A DNA stretch of 64,000 nt from JABFRZ01 sp036376275. GTDB taxonomy: Bacteria > Planctomycetota > UBA1135 > GCA-002686595. The stretch lies in assembly GCA_036376275.1 (NCBI GenBank), contig DASVAP010000014.1, positions 1 through 64,000 on the forward strand, in the 5' to 3' direction. A program made the position numbers and the translations under genes. The notes beneath the pieces were generated by a model that saw only the letters and a list, made by a program, of their open reading frames with translations, did no database searches and was not told the DNA's origin. Positions 32,035 to 39,975 of this stretch are shown here, piece after piece (position 1 is the first letter of the stretch; every line of letters starts with the position of its first letter).

Positions 32035-32844
32035 CTACTTGCCGCCCATCACGCGCGAGAGCTTGGCCAGCGTCTCGCGCTCGATCTGGCGCACGCGCTC
32101 GCGTGTCAGCCCGACGACCTTGCCGATCTCCTTGAGCGTCATCGGCTCCTGGCCCTCGCCCAGGCCGTAGCGCAGGCGCAGGATCGTCGCCTCGCGCTCG
32201 TCGATCACCTCGAGCAGGTCCTTGAGCCGGCTCAGGAGGTCGGCGTGCTGGATCTCCTCCTCGGGCGACTCGGAGCGCTCGTCCTCGACCGTCTCCTGGG
32301 TGCTGGTCATGGCCTCGAGCGAGATCTGCGCGCCCGCGGCGGTGGACTGGATCGTCTGCTTCAGCAGGCGCCAGCTCTCGGAGGGGATGCCGAGCTCGCG
32401 CGCGACCTCCTCGACGCTCGGCGGCCGGCCGAGCCGGAAGGCGAGCTCGCGCCCGACCACGCGCCAGCGCGAGATCAGCTCGGCCATGTAGCCGGGCACG
32501 CGCACCGACTGCAGCGTGTTCGTCAGCGCGCGGCGGATCGCCTGCTTGATCCACCACGAGCCGTAGGTCGAGAAGCGGCAGCCGGCGTTGGGGTCGAACT
32601 TCTCGGCCGCCTTCAGGAGGCCGATGTTGCCCTCGGCGATCAGGTCCTGGAGCGAGAGCCCGCGGTCGGAGTAGAGCTTCGCGATCGACACCACCAGGCG
32701 CAGGTTGGCGCGCACGAGGTGCTCGCGCGCGGCCAGGTCCCCGTCCTGGATGCGGCGGCCGAGCTGCTGCTCCTCCAGGGCCGTGAGGAGCGGGACCTCG
32801 TTGATCTCCTGGAGGTAGGTCTCCAGGCAGCGTTCGGCGGAAAT
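32035..32844 (-). CDS. sigma-70 family RNA polymerase sigma factor (RpoD/RpoS-like), probable ATT start
   Basis: 269 residues from ATT 32844. Regions are complete: 1.2 (CLETYLQEINEVPLLTALEE), 2.1-2.4 (RLVVSIAKLYSDRGLSLQDL, FDPNAGCRFSTYGSWWIKQA), 3, and 4.2 (MTLKEIGKVVGLTRERVRQI). Region 1.1 and the large non-conserved insert of the primary factor are absent, so this is a group 2-like factor or a short primary type. No ATG, GTG or TTG lies upstream of GTG 32715, and that GTG falls in region 1.2/2.1, which would remove promoter-binding parts. AAGGAG (32856-32851), six bases before ATT 32844, marks the likely start. First gene of the hemW-pyrF-bsh operon. Confidence 0.88.
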   Translation of the reverse strand: MSAERCLETYLQEINEVPLLTALEEQQLGRRIQDGDLAAREHLVRANLRLVVSIAKLYSDRGLSLQDLIAEGNIGLLKAAEKFDPNAGCRFSTYGSWWIKQAIRRALTNTLQSVRVPGYMAELISRWRVVGRELAFRLGRPPSVEEVARELGIPSESWRLLKQTIQSTAAGAQISLEAMTSTQETVEDERSESPEEEIQHADLLSRLKDLLEVIDEREATILRLRYGLGEGQEPMTLKEIGKVVGLTRERVRQIERETLAKLSRVMGGK

Positions 32845-33024
32845 GGCGGGCTCCTTGGCGAGGGACTGCGGTGCGGACTCGGGGTGCTGACTCGGCTGCT
32901 GGCGGCCTCGGTCGGGCTCGGCCGCCGCCGGAGTGGGTGCAAGATCGGCCCCGGTCGGAGGCCGTCTTGAGGCCGACCCGGGCTCGGGCGCGGGTCCGCC
33001 GCCGGGCGCCCGGGAAGGGTGTGC

Positions 33025-33030
33025 TACCTT
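33025..33030 (+). promoter_or_regulatory. -10-like TACCTT upstream of the HPr-fusion gene
   Basis: TACCTT lies 32 bases before the ATG at 33063, within the 218-bp gap shared with the divergent sigma factor gene. No good -35 is seen. Confidence 0.3.
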
Positions 33031-33062
33031 GACCGTCGAGCTCCCGCCCCGCCGGGACGCCC

Positions 33063-34373
33063 ATGCAAGAGACCACCTTCGAGAAGCTGATCCTCGAGCG
33101 GCAGTTCGTGGGCCTCCTGCAGGCGCACGCCGAGGTCTTCTTCCGGCTGTCGAATTCCCTTCTCGCGCCCGGCCTGGAGAGCTGGAACAAGAAGCATTTC
33201 TTCCAGCTCGTCAGCGAGGCGGACGCCCTGGAGTCGTTCCTCGACGACTACGGCGCGCGCTACAACCGCACCTATGCCTTCCTGACCGAGCTGGTCGCCT
33301 CGCTGCGCTGGTTCGCGCACGCGGGCTACAGCCTGACGCACATGCTGGCGCGCCTGGAGTCCTACGGCGCGGCCGCCTGGGGGCCCCAGGAGGAGCTGGA
33401 CGAGGCGCGCGGCGAGCTGGAGCGAGGCCTCGCCTTCCTGCGCGCGATGGCCACGCGCCTGATCCAGGGGGTGCGGTCCGAGGCCGAGCGGCTCTCGATC
33501 GAGCTGACGCCCGAGGCCTTCCCCGAGACGAACTTCCTGCCGGTGGTGGCCAAGCGCCGGCTGCCACGCAGCGTCGGCCAGTCCGAGCTCGTGAACGAGG
33601 AGCAGAAGATCGGCGAGGTCGTGACCAAGTACCTGCGGGCCTGCGACATGCTGCGCAACCTGCGCGTGCGGCGCATCCACGACCCGCGCGAGCGCCACGC
33701 CTACTTCTCGCGCACCTGCACCGAGGCCCAGGCGCGGACCTACGAGGCCACGGTCCACAACCTGCAGTCGACCTACGACACCCACATCCAGAACACGGTG
33801 CTGGAGGCGCGCGACGAGCGCCTGGCGCGCCTGCGCGGGCGCGCCTCGGCCGCGCTGCACCTGTTGCAGGCCGTCACGCACCTGGCGCACTTCATCGAGC
33901 GTCACGAGACCGACATCCGCAGCGAGGAGGCCAAGCGCAAGATCAGCGAGCTGGTCGAGCGCGCGGAGGTCGAGGAGGTCGCGCTGAACGTGTTCCTGCA
34001 CTGGGCCGAGCGCATCCTGCGGAGCGGCGTGGACCTGGCCGAGAAGCTGCTGCCCGAATACACCAAGCGCCTCGAGCTCGAGCTCGAGCTGCCCGAACAC
34101 CTGGCCCTGCACGCGCGTCCGGCCGCGCTCGTGGTCGGGATCGTCAACCACTACTCGACCCCGGTCGAGATGGTGATCGGCGGCAAGGTCTGCAACGCCG
34201 GCTCGATCCTGGAGCTCCTGGTGGCCGTCGGCTCCCAGCCGCGCCAGCGCCGCTTCGTCTTCCGCGGCGACGAGCGGCCCGTGCGCGACATCGCGCGCCT
34301 GTTCGAGGCCGAGCTGGGCGAGCTCGGCCTGGAGCGCCTGCCGGCGGAGCTCGCCTACCTGCGCGCCGACTGA
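33063..34373 (+). CDS. helical protein with C-terminal HPr-like phosphocarrier domain
   Basis: 436 residues. Residues 1-340 are helical and charged with no family I recognise. Residues about 342-430 form an HPr-like domain: LALHARPAALVVGIVNHY contains His350 in the HARPA context of the PTS phosphorylation site, and NAGSILELLVAVGS places Ser381 exactly 31 residues later, the same spacing as His15 to Ser46 of HPr. It may therefore be phosphorylated by enzyme I on His and by HPr kinase on Ser. It is divergent from the sigma factor gene. A role in PTS-linked signalling is inference; no PTS genes are in the window. Confidence 0.8.
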   Translation: MQETTFEKLILERQFVGLLQAHAEVFFRLSNSLLAPGLESWNKKHFFQLVSEADALESFLDDYGARYNRTYAFLTELVASLRWFAHAGYSLTHMLARLESYGAAAWGPQEELDEARGELERGLAFLRAMATRLIQGVRSEAERLSIELTPEAFPETNFLPVVAKRRLPRSVGQSELVNEEQKIGEVVTKYLRACDMLRNLRVRRIHDPRERHAYFSRTCTEAQARTYEATVHNLQSTYDTHIQNTVLEARDERLARLRGRASAALHLLQAVTHLAHFIERHETDIRSEEAKRKISELVERAEVEEVALNVFLHWAERILRSGVDLAEKLLPEYTKRLELELELPEHLALHARPAALVVGIVNHYSTPVEMVIGGKVCNAGSILELLVAVGSQPRQRRFVFRGDERPVRDIARLFEAELGELGLERLPAELAYLRAD

Positions 34374-34416
34374 GACCCGCGCGCAGGATCGGCGCTGAGG
34401 CGAGCCTAGCGCGCCC

Positions 34417-35151
34417 TCACACGCCCAGGCGCAGGCGCTCTCCGAGCACGGCCGGCAACCCGGCGCGGGCGATGCGTGCCACCTCGGACTCGATGTCGTA
34501 GGGCGCGCGCAGGATCGAGGCACGCTGCTCGTGTGCGTCGTAGAGCGCGTAGGCCGTCTCGGGGTTCTCGTCGCGCGGCTGGCCGACGCTGCCGACGTTG
34601 ATCAGCGCGCGCACCGTGGTGGCGAGGTCGATCTCGGCGTCGCAGGTGTAGGCCGTACGCTCCGGATCGTCCTGGAAGCGCATCACGGTCAGCGGGATGT
34701 GGCTGTGACCCACGAAGCACACCGGGCGCGTCATCTCGTCCAGCGACGGGTCCGCGTCGGACAGGCTGAAGATGTAGTCGAAGAGCTCGGGCCGGTGCAG
34801 CGTCCCGTGGGCGACCTGGCAGTGCTCCAGCGTCGCCACCAGCGGCAGGCCCTTGAGCCAGCGCTTCTCCTCGGCGCTGAGCACGGTGCGCGTCCAGGCC
34901 ACGGCGGCGCGCGCGTAGGGGTTGAAGGCGCGCTCGTCGAGCTCCTCCACGCAGGCCGCGTCGTGGTTGCCCTTGACGACGACCGCTCCGCGCTCGCGCA
35001 GGAGCGCGATGCACTCCTTCGGCGCGGCCCCGTAGCCGACCACGTCCCCCACGCTGAGCAGCGTGTCGACACCCGCGTCGTCCATGCGGGCGAGCACCGT
35101 GCGCAGCGCCGAGAGGTTGGCGTGGATGTCGCCGAGGATGCCGTACTTCAT
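34417..35151 (-). CDS. calcineurin-like metallophosphoesterase
   Basis: 244 residues with all five phosphoesterase blocks: GDIHANLSAL, SVGDVVGYG, VVKGNHDAACVEEL, VAHGTLHRPELFDYIF and FVGHSHIPLTVM. Two metal ions are bound by these residues. The group includes predicted phosphodiesterases and diadenosine tetraphosphatase-like enzymes; the substrate is unknown. The ATG overlaps the stop of the membrane-protein gene upstream (ATGA), so both are translated together. It is convergent with the HPr-fusion gene. Confidence 0.88.
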   Translation of the reverse strand: MKYGILGDIHANLSALRTVLARMDDAGVDTLLSVGDVVGYGAAPKECIALLRERGAVVVKGNHDAACVEELDERAFNPYARAAVAWTRTVLSAEEKRWLKGLPLVATLEHCQVAHGTLHRPELFDYIFSLSDADPSLDEMTRPVCFVGHSHIPLTVMRFQDDPERTAYTCDAEIDLATTVRALINVGSVGQPRDENPETAYALYDAHEQRASILRAPYDIESEVARIARAGLPAVLGERLRLGV

Positions 35152-35798
35152 GACTCGTCCGAGGGGCGCACTCTTCGGACGAGGCGAGCGGCCAGGAAGA
35201 GTCCGAGGGCGGCCGCGAGCGCCGGCGCGAGGCGGGCCCAGGTGAGCGCACCGAAGGGCGCCTGCAGGTCGAGCAGGGCCCACAGGGGCTCGAGCGCCGG
35301 AATGCCCGCGCCCAGGGCCGGGAGGAGCCAGGTCGCGGCGACGAACAGGGCGAGGCGCGGTGCCGGGGGGAGGGACGGGTGGAGGAGCACGAGGCCCAGG
35401 CTCCCAAGGTGGAGCAGCCGCGTGAGGATAGCGGGGGCCAGGAGCCCCACCTCGAGGGGGGCGGCTCCGGCCGCGAGGGCCCCCGCCGATGTAGGAAGTA
35501 GCAAAACGGCCCCCGCGGCCATCAGGGCCCCCAGCTCGGCGCGCCAGCGGGTGTCCGGGTCCAGGCGCGCCAGGAGGCCCGGGATGCTGGTGAGGGCGGC
35601 CAGGCCGGCGAGGACCCCCAGGATGGCCGCAAGCGCGCCCCAGGTGCGAAGCTGCTCGAGGGCATGGGCTGGCCCGGGAAGCGGCGTGAGGGCCTGCTGC
35701 AGCGGGATCAGCGCGAGGAAGAGGATGGCGGCGGGGACCCCCCAGGGGCTGGTCGCGAGGCGGATCAAGATCCAGCGGCCGAGCACGACGGTGGGCAT
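35148..35798 (-). CDS. polytopic membrane protein of unknown function
   Basis: 216 residues, about six hydrophobic segments rich in Ala and Leu (for example VPAAILFLALIPLQQAL, ALAAILGVLAGLAAL, APALAAALGLFLAARLV) and a basic C-terminus. No family is recognised. It is translationally coupled to the downstream phosphoesterase and divergent from parB, sharing the gap that holds parS. Confidence 0.7.
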   Translation of the reverse strand: MPTVVLGRWILIRLATSPWGVPAAILFLALIPLQQALTPLPGPAHALEQLRTWGALAAILGVLAGLAALTSIPGLLARLDPDTRWRAELGALMAAGAVLLLPTSAGALAAGAAPLEVGLLAPAILTRLLHLGSLGLVLLHPSLPPAPRLALFVAATWLLPALGAGIPALEPLWALLDLQAPFGALTWARLAPALAAALGLFLAARLVRRVRPSDES

Positions 35799-35816
35799 CC
35801 GGTCCTTCTAACCGCC

Positions 35817-35828
35817 CAGGAGCTCCTG
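35817..35828. promoter_or_regulatory. 12-bp perfect palindrome CAGGAGCTCCTG
   Basis: The palindrome lies 19 bases upstream of the membrane-protein ATG and is followed by a related GAGGAGCTCG. It could be an operator in the shared gap with parB. Confidence 0.3.
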
Positions 35829-35937
35829 ACCAAGGAGGAGCTCGAGGTAGGGCGCACCCACTGCATATAGAAGCGTTTGGCTGGCAGGACTCGACATGTA
35901 GTGGTGACCTCGATAGCCTCCCCGCTCCCGACCCGAA

Positions 35938-35953
35938 CGTTCCACGTGGAACA
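35938..35953. other. parS: parS centromere-like site
   Basis: CGTTCCACGTGGAACA matches the bacterial parS consensus TGTTTCACGTGAAACA at 13 of 16 positions. The inner GTTCCACGTGGAAC (35939-35952) is a perfect 14-bp palindrome. It lies 22 bases upstream of the parB ATG, where ParB could nucleate and also control its own gene. Confidence 0.88.
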
Positions 35954-35974
35954 CTCCGTTCCAAGGCACCCATC

Positions 35975-36832
35975 ATGGAAAGACGCCTGGGCAAGGGCCT
36001 CGGAGCCCTCCTCGCCGCCGACCCCGCCCCCACCGAGCCGCGCTCAGAGCTCCCGCTCGCGAAGGTCCGGCCGAACCCCAACCAGCCGCGCAAGTCGTTT
36101 CGGCCGGAGGAGCTCGCGGAGCTCCAGGAGAGCATCCGCCTCCACGGCATCCTCCAGCCGATCCTCGTCCGCCCGTCGGCGGGAGGCTTCGAGATCATCG
36201 CCGGCGAGCGTCGTTATCGCGCCGCCCAGGCCCTGGGCCTGAAGTCGATCCCGGCCGTGGTCCGTGACGCGGCGAGCGACCGCACCATGCTCGAGCTCGC
36301 CCTGGTCGAGAACCTTCAGCGCGCCGACCTGGACCCGATGGAGAAGGCCAAGGGCTTCCGGCAGCTCCTGGACCAGGGCCTGACCCAGGAGCAGGTGGCC
36401 GAGCAGGTCGGGCTCAACCGGGCCACGGTGGCCAACTTCCTGCGCCTGCTCGAGCTCTCCGAGAGCGTCCCGAAGGTCGTCACCGAGGGCCTGCTGACGA
36501 TGGGGCACGCCCGGGCGCTCCTCGGCCTGCCCGACCGCCGCCGTCAGGAGGAGCTGTGTGCCCTGGCCGTCCGCCGCGGACTGTCCGTCCGGGACCTGGA
36601 GGCCCGTGTGCGCGAGCTGCAGAGCCGCCCCACGGCGGAGCGGGACGTGCGCCTCTCCCCTCCCCCACCGCCCTGGGTGCGCGACCTCGAGGCGCGCATC
36701 CGCAGCCACCTCGGGTCCAAGGTCCAGGTGCGCAACGGTGAGGGCTACAAGGGCCAGATCGTGATCGAGTACCACGGTCGCGAGGACCTCGATCGACTGC
36801 TCGCCCTTCTGGCGCCGCGCAAGTCGCTGTAG
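35975..36832 (+). CDS. parB: ParB-family chromosome partitioning protein
   Basis: 285 residues, normal length. The N-terminal ERRLGKGLGALL is the ParA-interacting peptide. KVRPNPNQPRKSFRPEEL and IIAGERRYRAAQALG (the GERRxRA CTPase box) and LVENLQRADLDPMEKA follow, then the helix-turn-helix (LTQEQVAEQVGLNRATVANF) that reads parS. ParB clamps DNA at parS using CTP. The adjacent parS supports a chromosomal function. parA is about 9.7 kb away, an uncommon split for what is usually one operon. Confidence 0.96.
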   Translation: MERRLGKGLGALLAADPAPTEPRSELPLAKVRPNPNQPRKSFRPEELAELQESIRLHGILQPILVRPSAGGFEIIAGERRYRAAQALGLKSIPAVVRDAASDRTMLELALVENLQRADLDPMEKAKGFRQLLDQGLTQEQVAEQVGLNRATVANFLRLLELSESVPKVVTEGLLTMGHARALLGLPDRRRQEELCALAVRRGLSVRDLEARVRELQSRPTAERDVRLSPPPPPWVRDLEARIRSHLGSKVQVRNGEGYKGQIVIEYHGREDLDRLLALLAPRKSL

Positions 36833-36836
36833 GCAC

Positions 36837-36849
36837 CCCGCGAGGCGGG
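36837..36849. terminator. small GC hairpin between parB and the convergent cyclophilin gene
   Basis: CCCGC (36837-36841) pairs with GCGGG (36845-36849) around GAG. It lies in the 43-base convergent gap and could serve both genes. There is no T-tract. Confidence 0.3.
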
Positions 36850-36875
36850 CGCCCAGTCTCGACCGCGCCCGTCGC

Positions 36876-37898
36876 TCAGAGGATCTCGACGGACTCGATC
36901 ACCGCGGGATCCTGGGGTCGATCCCCGACCACGGCCCCGGACTCGATCGTCTCGATCGCCTGCTGCCCCTCGAGCACGCGACCGAAGACCACGGTCTGAC
37001 CGTCCATCTGGTTCTGGTCGGCGGTCGTGAGGAAGAACTGGCTCCCGTGCGAGCGCGTCTCGCCCGGCCCCTTCCAGGCCACCAGTGCGCCCTTGAAGTG
37101 ACGCAGGCGCGGATCGAGCTCGGGCTCGAGCACTGCCGCCTCGCCGCCCGTGCCCCACGTTTCGGGCTCACCGCTCACCGAGTTCGGGTCGCCGCCCTGG
37201 ATCAGGCTTCCGCGCACCACGCGATGGAACTTGGTGCCGGTGTACAGGCCCTCACGGCACAGGCGCAGGAAGTTCTCGGCGTGGCGCGGAGCGCGGTCCA
37301 CGTAGAGGCCGACCACGATCGTCCCCTTGCTCGTGACGATCCGGACCCGGGGCGCGTCGGCGGGCAGCTCGGGATTCGAGAACAGCATTGCGTGTTCCTT
37401 CTCCCAGGCCTGGAGAAGGCCCGCGTTCTTCTGAATCGCGGCCTCGATGGTGATCGCAGAGCCGTCTTCCCCGGGCACCAGCGGCGTCGTGCTGAGGAGG
37501 TGCTCGGGCCACAGCTGGCCTAGCTGGCCGGCCGCCTTCTGGGCCTCCTCGAACTCCTCTTCCTGGAGGTGGGAGCCGACCTCCAGGGCCTTGGCCCACG
37601 CCCCCACCGGCGCCGCGCGGTGCTGGTCGGCGAAGAGCGCCAGCGCATCCGGCGAGCCGCCCTGGATTCCGCCGAGGAAGCCGCTGGCCAGGTTCGCCTG
37701 CGTGCGCAGCTCGTTCCAGGACTCGGCGGCCGTCTCCTGGGACTTGCGGTTCGCGTAGGTCGGGTAGAGGATCGCGACCGTCGCCACGACGGCCACGATG
37801 ACGCCGAGCTTCCAGTAGCGTTCGACGAACTGCTGGAAGAGCGAGGGCTCCTGGATCGAGGCGACCGTGACCTGGGTCGCTGCTTTGTGCTTGGCCAT
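36876..37898 (-). CDS. membrane-anchored cyclophilin-type peptidyl-prolyl isomerase
   Basis: 340 residues. A cytoplasmic N-terminus is followed by one membrane helix at about residues 31-47 (LGVIVAVVATVAILYPTYA), then a helical segment of about 130 residues like the YfgM/TPR_21 type (KSQETAAESWNELRTQANL). The cyclophilin domain fills the C-terminal half (FLRLCREGLYTGTKFHRVV, GSLIQGGDPNSVSG, HGSQFFLTTADQNQMDGQTV, VFGRVLEGQQAIETI). It probably assists folding of exported proteins on the outer face of the inner membrane. The fusion of a YfgM-like helper to a cyclophilin in one chain is of interest. Confidence 0.87.
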   Translation of the reverse strand: MAKHKAATQVTVASIQEPSLFQQFVERYWKLGVIVAVVATVAILYPTYANRKSQETAAESWNELRTQANLASGFLGGIQGGSPDALALFADQHRAAPVGAWAKALEVGSHLQEEEFEEAQKAAGQLGQLWPEHLLSTTPLVPGEDGSAITIEAAIQKNAGLLQAWEKEHAMLFSNPELPADAPRVRIVTSKGTIVVGLYVDRAPRHAENFLRLCREGLYTGTKFHRVVRGSLIQGGDPNSVSGEPETWGTGGEAAVLEPELDPRLRHFKGALVAWKGPGETRSHGSQFFLTTADQNQMDGQTVVFGRVLEGQQAIETIESGAVVGDRPQDPAVIESVEIL

Positions 37899-38055
37899 GG
37901 CTTTATCTGGATCTCAATAGGGGATCAAAGGGCCGGCTCCGCTCTCCACCACGCCTGCGCTGGTGAAAGCGGTTTCCTTGCCTACAGGCGCCGCGAGGGC
38001 CACGGGGCGCGCCGGACGCGCGCGGGGATCCCGAGATCTCGGCGGGCCACATGGT

Positions 38056-38061
38056 TACTAT
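38056..38061 (+). promoter_or_regulatory. -10-like TACTAT upstream of the gene at 38184
   Basis: TACTAT would give a leader of about 115 nt, unusually long for this window, containing the stem-loop at 38090-38135. No clear -35 is present. Confidence 0.3.
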
Positions 38062-38089
38062 GCGCGGCGCTCGGCCGTCAAGGTGGCCC

Positions 38090-38135
38090 GGTTCCTCCGC
38101 GGTGAGAGTCCCTCCAGCCAGGGACCGGGAGAACC
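38090..38135 (+). ncRNA. possible structured 5' leader (nested stem-loop)
   Basis: GGTTCCTCCG (38090-38099) pairs, with small mismatches, with CGGGAGAACC (38126-38135). Inside is a perfect hairpin GTCCCT-CCAGCC-AGGGAC (38108-38125), with an unpaired CGGTGAGA on one side. It sits in the leader of the next gene. I cannot match it to a known riboswitch. Confidence 0.3.
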
Positions 38136-38183
38136 ATCCGCCGGGCCTCCCCGCCGCGCGCGCCGCAGCCTCCAATCTCCGCC

Positions 38184-39968
38184 ATGATCTCGTCCCTCGC
38201 CCTCGGGCTGCTCCTCGCCCTCGCGCCCCAGGGGCCCGCACACGCCGGGCTCCATCCCGCCGAAGCCGACCTCTACCTCGAGCTGGTGGAGGTCCAGCGC
38301 ACGCTCCAGGTCCTGGACAAGGCGCCCCTGGTTCGCTTCCTGCGCGACGACAAGGTCAAGGTCCTCTTCGAGAAGCTCGGCCAGCCGCTCGACCGGCCCC
38401 TGGGCGAGCTCGTCCAGGGCATCCTCGACGGCGCGCTGGAGGGGGCGGGCTCGACGGAATGGCTCGCGGGCCTGGCCACGATCTCCGCCTCCCTCGCGCC
38501 GACCCCCGGCGGGCCCGAGCCGGTCGGGGTGCTCGTGCTGGCGGACTTCGCCGCGGCCGAGCAGGCCGCCGCCTTCCACGCCGGCGTGCGCGCGAGCTTC
38601 GCGCAGCACGAGCCGGTAGAGGGCTCGCTGGCCGGGCTCGAGCGCCTGGTGCCGGCCGAGGGCGCGGGACGGGAGTTCTGGATCGTCACGCTCGGCACGC
38701 GCGTCGCCCTCGGGACGCGCGCCAGCAAGCCCGAGGACGTGCCCGCGCGCGCGGAGGGCAAGCAGGGCGGCCTCGCCAAGCACGAGCCCTTCGCCAAGCG
38801 GCTCGCCGGGCTCGCGAGCGCCTCCGGCACACCGCTCCTCTGGTTCGCGCTCGCGCGCCCCCTGAGCGAGGTCACCCAGGCGCTGGGGGAGTCCGCCGGG
38901 CCGAGCCTCGAGGTGATCGAGCGCGCCCCCGAGAGCCTGAACGTGTTCGCCCATCCCTGCGTGGCGCGCATCACCATGGCCGGCGAGCGCATCGTCTCGG
39001 AGATGATCACGAGCGAGCCGGCGGGCCCGAGCGACCGGCCGATCGACCTCGCCTGGCTCGCGCCGGTGCCGTCCGACTCGATGCTCTTCTTCGCGAGCGC
39101 CTTCGATGGCGTCGCCGCGGCCAAGCGCCTGCGCGAGATCCTGGCGAGTGACGAGCAGGCCGCCGCGGCCCTCGCCGCCATCGAGCAGAAGCTCGGCTAC
39201 GGCCCCGAGCGCCTGCTGTCGCGCCTCGGGCCGGGCCTGACCTTCTATGCGGCGGCCCCCGGGGGCCTTGGGCTGCCGGACTCGCGCCTGTGGATCGACT
39301 GCGAGGACCCGGCCGCCTTCGCCAGCGAGTTCGAGGCGCTGATCACGGCGATGGGGGAGCTCCTGCCGGGCTACCAGGCCAAGACCAAGCCCTACAAGGT
39401 CAAGGTCCAGGGCAGCGACGAGCGCCTCGAGGTTCCCATCACGACCCTGACCCTGCCGCCCGACGCGGTGCAGATCCCGATGGTCAGCATCTCGCCCTCG
39501 TTCGCGCCGGTCGGGAAGCGCCTCGTCTTCAGCTTCGGATCGATGGAGGTGAAGAGCGAGCTGAAGCGCGTGCACAGCGGCGACGGCGAGCCGATCCAGG
39601 CCGACGCGAACCCGCTGGCGGCGCGCGGTTTCGCGCTGCCCGAGAAGGCCGCGACGGTGGTGGTGATGGACTGGGGCAAGCTCTTCTCCGGCGTGATCGG
39701 CACGGCCAAGGCCTTCGCCAGCATGGCGAGCCCCGAGGACCTGCCCTTCGATCTCGCGCTCCTGCCGACGCCCGAGCTCCTGCGCCAGTACTTCCAGCCG
39801 ACCTTCTACTACTCGAAGCCGATCGAGGGCGGCACCTATCGCCGCAACGAGGCCTCCTTCGGGCCCGAGACCTGGTTCGGCCTGACGGGCGCGATCGCCT
39901 TCGGCATCCGCCAGCAGGCGATGCTCGGCGGGGCCGCGGCGCCGGCGACGATCGACGGCGGGAAGTAG
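38184..39968 (+). CDS. exported protein of unknown function
   Basis: 594 residues. A signal peptide ends at PAHA (ISSLALGLLLALAPQGPAHA). The mature protein is acidic, without membrane helices or obvious catalytic motifs, and has two similar-looking halves with phrases such as LLWFALARPLSEVTQALG and DSMLFFASAFDGVAAAKRLR. This style (long secreted protein that estimates per-domain values, LEKLGQPLDRPLGELVQG) resembles DUF3352-like proteins, but the match is weak. It heads a tight plus-strand run with the DUF374, DUF72 and hydrolase genes. Confidence 0.7.
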   Translation: MISSLALGLLLALAPQGPAHAGLHPAEADLYLELVEVQRTLQVLDKAPLVRFLRDDKVKVLFEKLGQPLDRPLGELVQGILDGALEGAGSTEWLAGLATISASLAPTPGGPEPVGVLVLADFAAAEQAAAFHAGVRASFAQHEPVEGSLAGLERLVPAEGAGREFWIVTLGTRVALGTRASKPEDVPARAEGKQGGLAKHEPFAKRLAGLASASGTPLLWFALARPLSEVTQALGESAGPSLEVIERAPESLNVFAHPCVARITMAGERIVSEMITSEPAGPSDRPIDLAWLAPVPSDSMLFFASAFDGVAAAKRLREILASDEQAAAALAAIEQKLGYGPERLLSRLGPGLTFYAAAPGGLGLPDSRLWIDCEDPAAFASEFEALITAMGELLPGYQAKTKPYKVKVQGSDERLEVPITTLTLPPDAVQIPMVSISPSFAPVGKRLVFSFGSMEVKSELKRVHSGDGEPIQADANPLAARGFALPEKAATVVVMDWGKLFSGVIGTAKAFASMASPEDLPFDLALLPTPELLRQYFQPTFYYSKPIEGGTYRRNEASFGPETWFGLTGAIAFGIRQQAMLGGAAAPATIDGGK

Positions 39969-39975
39969 CGCCTCC

